A stretch of 64,000 nucleotides of DNA from JAJDXO01 sp965207535 (lineage in GTDB: Bacteria > Pseudomonadota > Alphaproteobacteria > Rhodospirillales > UBA2165): contig CBDBMR010000014.1 of assembly GCA_965207535.1 (NCBI GenBank), forward strand, positions 248,001-312,000. Reading direction: 5' to 3'. The translations under genes were made by a program, and so were the position numbers. The notes beneath the pieces were generated by a model. The model was not told where the DNA came from, made no database searches, and was given only the letters and a program-made list of their open reading frames with translations. Shown one piece after another: positions 16,400-24,864 of the stretch; the stretch's first letter is position 1; each line of letters starts with the position of its first letter.

Positions 16400-17803
16400 A
16401 TGCGCCACCCGATTGACAATTCTCTGGCCGACATCGCCGACGCGCTGCGCGACGGCGTCACCAGCGCGCGGGAAATCGCCGAAGAGGCCATCGCCCGCCA
16501 CGATAAGTGGGGAGAGCGGATTTCCGCCTACCGGGACTGGCGGGAGGACGAGATTCTGGCGCAGGCCGACGCGGCGGACGAGGCTCTTCGCGCAGGACAG
16601 GACAAGGGTCCGCTGCAGGGCCTGCCCATATCCGTAAAGGACATTTTCGGCGCCGAGGGGTATCGGACATTCGCCGGCAGCCCCAAGGCGTTGCCCCCCG
16701 AGTATGAACGTGACGGCCCCATGGTCACGACGGTGCGGGAACAGCAGGGCGTCATCACCGGCAAAACTCATACGGTCGAGTTCGCCTATGGCGGGCTCGG
16801 CACCAATGACCATTGGGGGACACCCTGGAATCCCTGGGATTCCGAAATCCACCGGGTCCCGGGCGGCTCAAGCGCCGGCGCGGGCACCAGTTTGATGGAG
16901 GGATCCGCCTTGATCGCCTTCGGCACGGATACGGGCGGCAGTGTCCGGGCGCCGGCGAGCATGACGGGCACCGCGGGCCTCAAGACCACGGCCGGGCGGT
17001 GGCCGACGGAGGGGATCGTGCCGTTGAGCTCCACCCTGGATACGCCCGGCATCCTGACCCGGACCGTCGCCGATCTGGCTTATGGCTTCGCCGCCTTCGA
17101 TCCGGAGACCAACGCTATTCCTCGAGCAGCGGACATTTCCCGGGTCCGGATCGGCATCACGGCCGATTTCTTCTGGGAGCGCTGCCAGCCCGATATCGCC
17201 GCGGTGGTCCAATCCACCCTCGACGAACTCAAGGCCGCCGGCGCGGCCATGGTCGAAATGCCGTTCCCCGAGGCGCAGGCGGCCATCGATACGCTCATGG
17301 CCGGCGGCATCGTCGCGGCGGAAGGCTGGGGCCATCTCAAGACCCGGTTGCCCGGCTGGCTGGAGACCCTCCAGCCGGGTGTGAGCGCACGCATGGAGGA
17401 CGGCATGAAAGTCACGGCCGCCGACTACGCGGCAGCCCGCGTCCGAATGATCGATCTCAATGCGGCGGCGACCGAACGGCTATCCGACGTGGATATCCTC
17501 GCCGTGCCGACGATTCCGATGACGCCGCCAACGCTGGACGACGTGGCCGATCTCGACGACTACAAGAAAATAAACCCGGCCGCGCTGAGCCATACCATGC
17601 CCGGCAACGTACTTGGATTATGCGCCGTTTCCCTGCCCGTGGGACTTGACGGTTCGGGCATGCCGGTGGGGCTGCAGATGATGGCCAAGCCGTTCGCCGA
17701 GGAAGCGTTGCTGTCGGCGTCCATGGCGATAGAGAACGTGCTGGGAAACAGCCGGGAACGGCTTGGCAGACCGCCGCTCGGCGGCATCTGGGGAAGCGAG
17801 TAG
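16400..17803 (+). CDS. Amidase (amidase-signature family)
   Basis: A 467-residue amide hydrolase. The Ser-cisSer-Lys triad is complete: Lys80 (PISVKDIF), Ser157 (PGGSSAGAG) and Ser181 (GTDTGGSVRAP), with the 24-residue Ser-Ser spacing typical of the family. No signal peptide is present. It is the first gene of a plus-strand run to 21531 and has its own promoter. Substrate specificity cannot be read; GatA is unlikely without gatB/gatC nearby. Confidence 0.9.
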   Translation: MRHPIDNSLADIADALRDGVTSAREIAEEAIARHDKWGERISAYRDWREDEILAQADAADEALRAGQDKGPLQGLPISVKDIFGAEGYRTFAGSPKALPPEYERDGPMVTTVREQQGVITGKTHTVEFAYGGLGTNDHWGTPWNPWDSEIHRVPGGSSAGAGTSLMEGSALIAFGTDTGGSVRAPASMTGTAGLKTTAGRWPTEGIVPLSSTLDTPGILTRTVADLAYGFAAFDPETNAIPRAADISRVRIGITADFFWERCQPDIAAVVQSTLDELKAAGAAMVEMPFPEAQAAIDTLMAGGIVAAEGWGHLKTRLPGWLETLQPGVSARMEDGMKVTAADYAAARVRMIDLNAAATERLSDVDILAVPTIPMTPPTLDDVADLDDYKKINPAALSHTMPGNVLGLCAVSLPVGLDGSGMPVGLQMMAKPFAEEALLSASMAIENVLGNSRERLGRPPLGGIWGSE

Positions 17804-17826
17804 ACAAACCAAGGAAAGATCGCAGG

Positions 17827-18720
17827 ATGAAAGTCGGCATTATCGGTCTCGGTATCATGGGCGGCGCGTTCGCCCGGAACCTTCTCGAGGGCGGGTTTGA
17901 GGTCATTGGCGTCGACGTGGCGGCGGAGAACGTCGCCGCCCTCGAGGCGGCGGGCGGTGCCGGCGCGGGCTCGCCCAGGGAGGCGGCCCTCCAAGCCGAT
18001 ATCATGATCACATCGCTGCCGAGCGCCGCCGCTTTCCACGACGTGATGTCCGGCGGCAACGGGATTGCCGCGGCATTGAAGGACGGCCTGATCGTCATCG
18101 AAACCAGCACGCTGCCCATTGCCGACAAGGAGGCAGGCCACGATGCCCTGGCGGCCGTCGGGTCGATCCTGTTAGACTGCCCGATCAGCGGCACCGGGTC
18201 CCAGGCCGCAACAAAGGATCTCGCCGTATACGCCTCCGGCGACAAACAGGCATACGAAAACGCGGCGGCCGTATTTGACGGCTTTGCGCGGACCCACAGC
18301 TATGTTGGCCCGTTCGGCGCCGGCAGCAAGATGAAGTACGTCGCCAATCACCTGGTGCATATTCACAACGTGGCGTCGGCCGAAGCCATGGTGCTGGGCA
18401 TGAAGGCGGGCCTCGATCCCAAGTTGATGCTGGATGTGCTTACCCAGGGCGCGGGCACCTCCCGCGTTCTGGAGCTCCGGGGCCCGATGATGGTCGAGGA
18501 CAAGTACGACGAAGCGACCATGAAGATCGACATCTGGCAGAAGGACATGAACGTCATCGGTGAATTCGCCGCCTCGATGAACATGCCGGTCCCGGTGTTC
18601 GCGGCCTGCGTTCCCGTCTATCTGTCCGCCCTTGCCAAGGGCATGGACAAGCTGGACACCGCCGCCGTCTGCCGGGTCATGGAGGAGATGGCGGGGCTCG
18701 ACCGGGGCAAGCAGGAATAG
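17827..18720 (+). CDS. 3-hydroxyisobutyrate dehydrogenase-family oxidoreductase
   Basis: A 297-residue NAD(P)-dependent beta-hydroxyacid dehydrogenase. The Rossmann start IIGLGIMGGAFARNL, the substrate loop DCPISGTGSQAA and the catalytic Lys170 (GAGSKMKYVANHL) are all visible. Relatives oxidise 3-hydroxyisobutyrate, tartronate semialdehyde or similar beta-hydroxy acids; the exact substrate is unknown. An AAGGAAAG site precedes the ATG. It lies 23 bp after the amidase gene and 9 bp before the deacetylase gene. Confidence 0.85.
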   Translation: MKVGIIGLGIMGGAFARNLLEGGFEVIGVDVAAENVAALEAAGGAGAGSPREAALQADIMITSLPSAAAFHDVMSGGNGIAAALKDGLIVIETSTLPIADKEAGHDALAAVGSILLDCPISGTGSQAATKDLAVYASGDKQAYENAAAVFDGFARTHSYVGPFGAGSKMKYVANHLVHIHNVASAEAMVLGMKAGLDPKLMLDVLTQGAGTSRVLELRGPMMVEDKYDEATMKIDIWQKDMNVIGEFAASMNMPVPVFAACVPVYLSALAKGMDKLDTAAVCRVMEEMAGLDRGKQE

Positions 18721-18729
18721 GAAATCAAG

Positions 18730-19602
18730 ATGGATACCCTCAAAGACCGCCTCCCCTACTCCGCGATCGTCGACCGTCCGCCGCTGAAGCTGCCCGGCGG
18801 GGCGCGCATGGCGGTCTGGACCATCGTCAATGTGGAAGAGTGGGATTCCACCAAACCGCAACCCCGGACCGTGCTGCCGCCGCCCATGGGCCAGCCGCTG
18901 ATCCCCGATCTCCCCAACTGGGCGTGGCACGAATACGGCAACCGGGTCGGTTTCTGGCGTATCCGGGAGGTGCTCGGCCGCCAGGAGGTGAAGGCCACCT
19001 TCGCCATGAATGCGACGGTGCTCGAGAGCTATCGCCGCATTGCCGAGGCCGCGCTGGAGGACGATTGGGATTTCATGGGCCACGGCTACATTCAGGGCCC
19101 CATGCACCGGGTCGACGACCAGAAGCGGGATATCGAGGCAACGGTGAAGGCGATCGAGGATTTCACCGGCCGTCCGCCCCGCGGTTGGGAAAGCCCGGGC
19201 CTCACCGAGACCATGGACACGATCGACTTCCTGGCCGGCGCGGGCATCGAGTACGTCGCCGACTGGATTCTCGACGATCAGCCGGTGGAGATCACCACCA
19301 GGCACGGGCCGATCATCTCGGTCCCCTACACCGTGGAGACCAACGATATTACCGTCTTCGCCCTGCAGCAGCACTCGTCCGAGGAGTTCTTGAAGCGCGG
19401 TATCGACCAGTTCGAGCAGCTCTACAAGGACAGTGAAAACTCCGCGCGCGTGATGGCCATCAGCCTTCACAATTATATTTCGGGCGTGCCGCACCGGATC
19501 AAATACGTCGAAGCGCTATTCGAGCACATCAAGAAGCACGACGACGTGGTCATCTGGACCGGCGCCCAGGTTTTGGATTGGTACAAGGAAGCCGGCAAAT
19601 GA
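18730..19602 (+). CDS. Polysaccharide deacetylase-family protein (PuuE allantoinase-like)
   Basis: A 290-residue NodB-fold protein without signal peptide. WTIVNVEEWD near the start, VKATFAMNATVLES, DFMGHGYIQGPMH and PPRGWESPGLTET resemble cytoplasmic PuuE-type allantoinases and related cyclic-amide hydrolases rather than cell-wall deacetylases. This fits a pathway with an amidase and a Rid protein that handles nitrogen compounds. The stop codon overlaps the start of the Rid gene (ATGA), so translation is coupled. The substrate is not known. Confidence 0.78.
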   Translation: MDTLKDRLPYSAIVDRPPLKLPGGARMAVWTIVNVEEWDSTKPQPRTVLPPPMGQPLIPDLPNWAWHEYGNRVGFWRIREVLGRQEVKATFAMNATVLESYRRIAEAALEDDWDFMGHGYIQGPMHRVDDQKRDIEATVKAIEDFTGRPPRGWESPGLTETMDTIDFLAGAGIEYVADWILDDQPVEITTRHGPIISVPYTVETNDITVFALQQHSSEEFLKRGIDQFEQLYKDSENSARVMAISLHNYISGVPHRIKYVEALFEHIKKHDDVVIWTGAQVLDWYKEAGK

Positions 19603-19997
19603 GCATCGAACGATTGAATCCCGATACGGTCTACAAACCCAACAAGGGTATCTATACACAGGTCATCAAAGCGTCCGGCACTCAAGTGCACGTCGCCGGG
19701 CTGGTCCCCTGGACGGCCGACAATGAACTGGTCGGCAAGGACGATGTCGCCGCCCAGGTCGGCCAGATTCTGACCAATGTGGAGAATTCCCTCGCCGCCG
19801 CGGGCGCCGGCAAGTCGGATGTGGTGCGGATCAACGTCTACACCGTCGATGTCGCCCGCTACATCACCGAAGGCGCGCCGGTGCTGATCGAGTTTTTCGG
19901 CGATACCAAGCCGGTTTCGACCACCGTCGAGGTTTCCAAGCTGGTGCATCCGGACTGGCTGGTGGAGATCGAGGTCACCGCGGTCATCGGCGACTAA
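19599..19997 (+). CDS. Rid-family protein lacking the catalytic Arg
   Basis: A 132-residue YjgF/YER057c/UK114 fold protein. VHVAGLVPWTADNE and SAAGAGKSDVVRINVYTVD-like positions follow the family. The Arg of the PxR(S/T) motif used by RidA for imine hydrolysis is absent; the matching stretch reads KPVSTTVEVSKL, with Ser107. It therefore belongs to a non-archetypal Rid subgroup, which often sits in catabolic operons and may hydrolyse other intermediates. The ATG at 19599 overlaps the preceding TGA. Confidence 0.83.
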   Translation: MSIERLNPDTVYKPNKGIYTQVIKASGTQVHVAGLVPWTADNELVGKDDVAAQVGQILTNVENSLAAAGAGKSDVVRINVYTVDVARYITEGAPVLIEFFGDTKPVSTTVEVSKLVHPDWLVEIEVTAVIGD

Positions 19998-20076
19998 CGC
20001 ACTATGCGGTGGGTGATTGAAGGACCGGAGGCCCTTCGGTAGATTCCCGCCGCTTGTACATCAAGGACGATTGAGA

Positions 20077-20727
20077 ATGATCGAACTCTATACCTGGTTC
20101 ACACCCAACGGCCGCAAGATCTCCATCATGCTCGAGGAGTGCGGCCTGCCGTACAACGTCCACCCGGTAAACATCGGCAAGGACGAACAGCATGATCCCG
20201 AATTTCTGAAAATCAGCCCGAACAACAAAATTCCGGCCATCGTCGACACGGACAACAACCTGTCGCTGATGGAAAGCGGCGCCATCCTGCTGTATTTGGC
20301 GGAGAAATCGGGCCAGCTTGCGCCCACCGACGAGGTCGGCCGGTGGAAGATGACGGAGTGGTTGATGTTCCAGAAGGCCAGTGTCGGTCCCATGTTCGGC
20401 CAGGTTCACATCTTCCGCCGGTACGGCAAGGGCGAGAACGTCGCCGCCACCGAACGCTACGACAAGGAATGCCGACGACTTTATGGCGTCATGGACAGAC
20501 GCCTCGCCGACAACGAGTACTTCCTCGGCAGCGACTACAGCATCGTCGATATCGCCATCTTTCCATGGGTCGCCCGTTGGAATTGGCAGGAGGTGGACCT
20601 CACCGAATTCCCCAACGTTCTGCGTTGGCTGAAATTGCTGGCAGCCCGTCCGGCGGTTCGGTCCGGCTGGAACATCCCGGAAAACGATCAGCCGCTGCCA
20701 ATCCCCGGCGAAGGCGAGTTTGCATAA
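20077..20727 (+). CDS. Glutathione S-transferase family protein
   Basis: A 216-residue protein with a thioredoxin-like N-terminal domain (LYTWFTPNGRKISIMLEECGL) and an all-helical C-terminal domain. ESGAILLYLAEKSG forms the glutathione gamma-Glu binding site. It resembles the YfcG/Ure2p-like group (PNGRKISI), which may act as a disulfide reductase or thiol transferase. It is part of the 16.4-21.5 kb operon and starts 79 bp after the Rid gene. Confidence 0.87.
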   Translation: MIELYTWFTPNGRKISIMLEECGLPYNVHPVNIGKDEQHDPEFLKISPNNKIPAIVDTDNNLSLMESGAILLYLAEKSGQLAPTDEVGRWKMTEWLMFQKASVGPMFGQVHIFRRYGKGENVAATERYDKECRRLYGVMDRRLADNEYFLGSDYSIVDIAIFPWVARWNWQEVDLTEFPNVLRWLKLLAARPAVRSGWNIPENDQPLPIPGEGEFA

Positions 20728-20740
20728 GGAGCAAGAAGAA

Positions 20741-21049
20741 ATGGCTGCGTATTGGGTTGCCCGTTCGAAAATCAACAATCCGGACAACTACCGCAAATAC
20801 ACCGACCTCGTCGGTGACATTCTCAAGGAATATGGCGGCAAACCGCTCTCCCGGGGCGGCAGGTATCAGGTGATGGAAGGCCCGGAATATTTCGAGCGTT
20901 TCGTGATCGTCGAGTTCCCGGACTTCGAATCCGCGGTGGCCTGCTTCGAGTCGGATGCCTATCAGGCCGCGGCCGTTCACCGGCGTGACGGTTCGGGCGA
21001 GGTCGAAACCGTGATCATGGATGAGACGCCGGGTATGGGAAACAACTGA
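20741..21049 (+). CDS. DUF1330 family protein
   Basis: A 102-residue ferredoxin-like-fold protein of the DUF1330 family (AAYWVARSKINNPDNYRKY, GKPLSRGGRYQVMEG, ERFVIVEFPDFESAVACF). These small dimeric proteins have no established reaction. An AAGGAGCAAGAAGA ribosome-binding region precedes the ATG at 20741. It lies 13 bp after the GST gene. Confidence 0.83.
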   Translation: MAAYWVARSKINNPDNYRKYTDLVGDILKEYGGKPLSRGGRYQVMEGPEYFERFVIVEFPDFESAVACFESDAYQAAAVHRRDGSGEVETVIMDETPGMGNN

Positions 21050-21120
21050 CGCGGATCATGCACGACCGGCTCTGTTGGGGTATAATTTCCCGACACGCTG
21101 GACGACGAAGGGAGGCCGTC

Positions 21121-21531
21121 ATGCCGCTCGATGAAATGGATCATTTTTCGATCCGTACGGTAAAGCTCGAGGAATGCAAGGAATTTTACGAGACCGTCCT
21201 TGGCATGAGGGTCGGTGATCGGCCGCCGCTCGATTTTCCGGGCTACTGGATGTATGTGGGCAAGATGGCGGTGGTGCATTTGGTCGGCATCGATGAAGAC
21301 GATCCCTCGGGCCTGATCGAATATCTGGGAGATGTCGATCTCGATGACCTGGACGGCGGCGGCGCCGTCGATCACCTGGCCTTTCGGGCAAGCGATGTGG
21401 ATGAGCTCAAGTCAAGGCTCAAGAAGCTGAAAGTTCCCTATCGCGAGCGGATGGTGCCGGAAATGAACCTGCAGCAGGTCTTTCTGGAAGACCCGAACAA
21501 CATCACCATTGAATTGAATTACTACGACTGA
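21121..21531 (+). CDS. VOC-family (glyoxalase-fold) protein
   Basis: A 136-residue vicinal-oxygen-chelate protein with two beta-alpha-beta-beta-beta modules. Likely metal ligands are His8 (EMDHFSIRT), the His in VVHLVG, the His in VDHLAFRA and the Glu in ITIELNYYD near the end. This ligand set suits glyoxalase I-like or dioxygenase-like chemistry. It ends the plus-strand operon that starts with the amidase and converges with livF. The substrate is unknown. Confidence 0.83.
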   Translation: MPLDEMDHFSIRTVKLEECKEFYETVLGMRVGDRPPLDFPGYWMYVGKMAVVHLVGIDEDDPSGLIEYLGDVDLDDLDGGGAVDHLAFRASDVDELKSRLKKLKVPYRERMVPEMNLQQVFLEDPNNITIELNYYD

Positions 21532-21546
21532 TCGCGCCCGGCGCGC

Positions 21547-22278
21547 TCAAGCGCCCAGGTAGTATTGCTTGATCATTTCGTTGTTCTCGAGGGCGGCGGC
21601 ATCGGCGCCCTCGAATTCGATCTGACCGTGGACGATGATGTAACCGCGATCGGCGATCTTGATGGCCTGATTGAAATTTTGTTCAGCCATCAGAATCGTC
21701 AGGTTCCGTTGCTCCTGGAGCTCCTTGATCTTGGCGATTGTTTGGCTGACGAGGATGGGGGCGAGGCCGACCGAAGGTTCGTCCACCAACAGGATTTTGG
21801 GATCGGACATCATGGACCGGGCGATGGCGACCATCTGCTGTTCGCCGCCGCTCATGGAGCCGGCAAGCTGGTTACGGCGTTCCAAGAGCCTCGGAAACGC
21901 CCCATAGACGAACTCCAGGCTCTCGTCGAGCTTTGCGCGCGCCGCCGGCCGGTAGGCGCCGAGGGTCAGATTTTCCTCGACGGTCAACGCCGGAAATAGA
22001 CGCCGCCCCTCCGGAACCATGGCGATGCCCAGATCAACGATCTCTTCCGGCGACTTGCCGATCAGATTGATCTTCTCGCCATCGCTCTCGAAGATGATCT
22101 CGCCGCTATCCGGCTCGACCAGCCCGGTAACGCATTTGATCAGCGTCGACTTGCCGTTGCCGTTGGAGCCGAGCAGGACCACCGTTTCACCGCCGCCGAC
22201 GTTGATGGAGACATCGTGAAGCACCCGGACGGAACCGTAGCCCGCTTCGACGTTGGATATGCTCAAGCTATTCGCCAA
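21547..22278 (-). CDS. livF: Branched-chain amino acid-type ABC transporter ATPase LivF
   Basis: A 243-residue ATPase of the LivF type. Walker A is LLGSNGNGKSTLIK, the signature SMSGGEQQMVAIARS and Walker B KILLVDEPSVGLAPI. It overlaps the end of livG by 11 bp. It is the last gene of a five-gene minus-strand set running from the substrate-binding protein at 26109. In catabolic settings such transporters often import aromatic or dicarboxylic compounds rather than amino acids. Confidence 0.9.
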   Translation of the reverse strand: MANSLSISNVEAGYGSVRVLHDVSINVGGGETVVLLGSNGNGKSTLIKCVTGLVEPDSGEIIFESDGEKINLIGKSPEEIVDLGIAMVPEGRRLFPALTVEENLTLGAYRPAARAKLDESLEFVYGAFPRLLERRNQLAGSMSGGEQQMVAIARSMMSDPKILLVDEPSVGLAPILVSQTIAKIKELQEQRNLTILMAEQNFNQAIKIADRGYIIVHGQIEFEGADAAALENNEMIKQYYLGA

Positions 22279-23002
22279 GATACGCGCGCTCCACGTCTGG
22301 ATTGCCTTGAATCTCTTCCGGCGTCCCTTCGGCGATCAGTTGACCGGCGTCCAGGACGTAAATTCGCTCGCAGTAGCGCATCACCGCCCGCATGATGTGC
22401 TCGATCATGATGACGGCCACGCCCTGCTCATTGAGCTTGAACAGAATTTCCAGAACCTCGTCAACTTCGGCGCTGGACAGGCCGGCCATCGATTCATCCG
22501 AGACCAGCACATCGGGCTGTGCGGCAAGCGCCCGGGCGAGTTCAAGCTTCCGCAGATCAACCTGCGTCAGGTTGCCCGAATTCTCCTGGGCGCGGTCCTG
22601 AAACCCGACCAGCGCCAGAATTTCCATCGCACGATCCTCGTGCGTCGCATGATCGACGCGCCCCCAGGCGGCGTACTCCATGGGAACCAGCATGTTTTCC
22701 AGGATGCTCATGGTCCGGAAAGGCCTGGGGATTTGGAAGGATCTGGATATGCCGAGCTCGGCCCGCTTGAAGGCCGGCAGGCCGGTGATCTCCTCTCCCC
22801 GAAATACGACCGAGCCCTCTTCGTTGAACAGCGCGCCGGAAATGCAGTTGATCATCGTCGTCTTGCCGGACCCGTTGGGACCGATAAGGCCCAGCCGCTC
22901 ACGCGGGTTCAGATGCATGCTGACGTTGTTGAGCGCGACGAAACCGCCGAACCGCTTGGTCAGACCGTGAACGTCGAGAAGGCGGCCGTTGGCGTCCATC
23001 AC
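22268..23002 (-). CDS. livG: Branched-chain amino acid-type ABC transporter ATPase LivG
   Basis: A 244-residue ATPase with Walker A GPNGSGKTTMINC. The signature is divergent: NLTQVDLRKLELARAL stands where LSxGxxxxLEIARAL is expected, and the Walker B region reads VLVSDESMAGLSS instead of LLLDEPMAGL. The C-terminal LNEQGVAVIMIEHIMRAVM is normal. The catalytic Glu is kept, so the protein is probably active and belongs to a variant LivG subgroup. It overlaps the livM start by a few bases. Confidence 0.87.
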   Translation of the reverse strand: MMDANGRLLDVHGLTKRFGGFVALNNVSMHLNPRERLGLIGPNGSGKTTMINCISGALFNEEGSVVFRGEEITGLPAFKRAELGISRSFQIPRPFRTMSILENMLVPMEYAAWGRVDHATHEDRAMEILALVGFQDRAQENSGNLTQVDLRKLELARALAAQPDVLVSDESMAGLSSAEVDEVLEILFKLNEQGVAVIMIEHIMRAVMRYCERIYVLDAGQLIAEGTPEEIQGNPDVERAYLGE

Positions 23003-23952
23003 TTGCCCCCCTCACGGCGCTTCCGCGCAAAGTCCTGGAACAGCCCGACGATCCCGCGGGGGGCGAGCGCTACGAACCCGATCAGCACCACACCGACGAT
23101 CAGGATGTTCAACTCGGAAGAAATGGTGACGGTCACGATTTGCTGGATCGTGCCGAGCAGCAGCGCGCCGATGACAGGTCCGAACCACACCGCCGTGCCG
23201 CCGATCATGGGCATGGCGATCGCGTTGACGGCGATCAGCAGATCGAACGCGGAGAGCGGGTTGATGTAGGTGACGAAGAACGGGAACGGGGCGCCGGCCA
23301 CCCCCATCATGGCGCCCATGACGGTGGTCGAGATAAGCTTCAATCGAAGGGTCGGAACGCCCATGCATTCGGCGGCGACTTCATCGTCACGAATGGATGC
23401 CAGTCCCCGTCCCATCCGCGACATGCTGAGATACCGGGACACCGCCACGCAGATCAGCGACAAAACCAGCATCAGAATGAACATCATTTCGATGAAGCTG
23501 TCGAAGAACGGCACTTCTGCGGGCGTAATCACATAGGCGCCCGCGGAACCGCCGACATAATCCCAGTTGGTGATCAGCGATTCGAACACGATGGCCATGG
23601 CCAATGTCGCGATGGCGAAGTAGACGCCGCGCAGCCGAAGCGTCAAATAACCGGTGCCCAGGCCGATCAATCCGCACACGATACCGGCGATGACGATCAG
23701 GACCAGCAGCGGCAATTCGGCAAACTGGTGAAGCGCGATCGCCGTATAGGCCCCGATGGCGAAGAATCCGGCGCTGCCGAAATTCACGTAGCCGGTAAAC
23801 CCGCCAAGGACATTCCACGCCACGGCCATGATCAGGCCCTGCAGGACCACGTAACCGGCAAAAAACAGGAACTGGTTGTCCGCGACGCCGGCCAGGACGA
23901 AGCCCGCGGCGAGCACCAAAACAATGCCTATCCAGAACCCGCTGATTTTCAT
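22999..23952 (-). CDS. livM: Branched-chain amino acid-type ABC permease LivM
   Basis: A 317-residue inner-membrane permease with about eight to ten hydrophobic segments. GGFTGYVNFGSAGFFAIGAYT and YLTLRLRGVYFAIATLAMA are typical of LivM. The ATG at 23952 overlaps the livH stop codon (TAATG), so translation is probably coupled. It works with LivH as the channel of the transporter. Confidence 0.9.
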   Translation of the reverse strand: MKISGFWIGIVLVLAAGFVLAGVADNQFLFFAGYVVLQGLIMAVAWNVLGGFTGYVNFGSAGFFAIGAYTAIALHQFAELPLLVLIVIAGIVCGLIGLGTGYLTLRLRGVYFAIATLAMAIVFESLITNWDYVGGSAGAYVITPAEVPFFDSFIEMMFILMLVLSLICVAVSRYLSMSRMGRGLASIRDDEVAAECMGVPTLRLKLISTTVMGAMMGVAGAPFPFFVTYINPLSAFDLLIAVNAIAMPMIGGTAVWFGPVIGALLLGTIQQIVTVTISSELNILIVGVVLIGFVALAPRGIVGLFQDFARKRREGGK

Positions 23953-24824
23953 TACAGCCGCCCAAACAGGCCCTGCGGCCGCACCGCCAGCGTTATCAAC
24001 AAGAAGCCGAACGCCACCGTCGGTGCCCAGGACGGCCCGATATAGGTCGTGACGATACTCTCCGACAGGCCGATGATAAGCGCCGCGACGAGCGTTCCGG
24101 GGACACTGCCCATGCCGCCGAGCACGATGATGGCGAAAATCCGGCCGATATAAAGCCGCCCGATGGTCGGCTCCACCGGGCCGATCATGATCAGAAGCGC
24201 GCCGGCGAGCGCCGCCGTCGCGATGCCGATGCCGAAGGCGATCTGCTTGATCTTGACCGGATCGGCACCCATGAGCTGCAGCGCCAGCCGGTCCTGCGAC
24301 ACCGCCAGAATTGCCCGGCCAAGGAAGGTCCGGGACATGAACAGGTAAACGGCGCCGGTCATGACGAGCGCCGCGCAGAACGGCACCAGCATCCGCCACG
24401 GAATGCCAACCAGGCCGATCTCGATTTGTTTGCCGATATAGTCGGCTTCGACCAGCCGGTAATCGACGCCGTAGAAAATGATGAAGAGAACCTCGATGAC
24501 GAACATGAGGCCGAAGAAAAAGGCGAGGCCCGCCAGCGACTCCCGGCCGGTTCGCTCAAATGCCGCGTAATAGACGCGATAAACGAAGACGCCCACCGCG
24601 AAGAATATGGGCATCAGCAGAATGCCGGCGATCACCGGGTCGAGGCCGAAGCCTCCGTTCAGGGCGAAAACCAGATAAGACCCGGCCACGATGAAAGCCG
24701 GGTGGGCAATATTGACGATGTCGAGCTGGCCGAAGACGATCGACAGGCCGAGCGCGACGGCGGCATAGAAGCCGCCCAGAAGAATGCCCGCGGCGATCGC
24801 ATTCAGGAATAAAGATGCATCCAT
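23952..24824 (-). CDS. livH: Branched-chain amino acid-type ABC permease LivH
   Basis: A 290-residue permease. GILLGGFYAAVALGLSIVFGQLDIVNIAH at the start, AFERTGRESLAGLAFFFGLM, and GRIFAIIVLGGMGSVPGTLVAALIIG near the end are LivH hallmarks. It lies 40 bp after the substrate-binding protein gene. It forms the transmembrane pore with LivM. Confidence 0.9.
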   Translation of the reverse strand: MDASLFLNAIAAGILLGGFYAAVALGLSIVFGQLDIVNIAHPAFIVAGSYLVFALNGGFGLDPVIAGILLMPIFFAVGVFVYRVYYAAFERTGRESLAGLAFFFGLMFVIEVLFIIFYGVDYRLVEADYIGKQIEIGLVGIPWRMLVPFCAALVMTGAVYLFMSRTFLGRAILAVSQDRLALQLMGADPVKIKQIAFGIGIATAALAGALLIMIGPVEPTIGRLYIGRIFAIIVLGGMGSVPGTLVAALIIGLSESIVTTYIGPSWAPTVAFGFLLITLAVRPQGLFGRL

Positions 24825-24864
24825 GGATACGGTCGCCGCGGGCTTCTGTCAGGTCGTACTTGGT

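Noticed and set aside
16400..17803. GatA, the amidotransferase subunit for Gln-tRNA
   Set aside because: The gene is in a catabolic operon, without gatB or gatC nearby, and the amidase signature is shared by many amidases.
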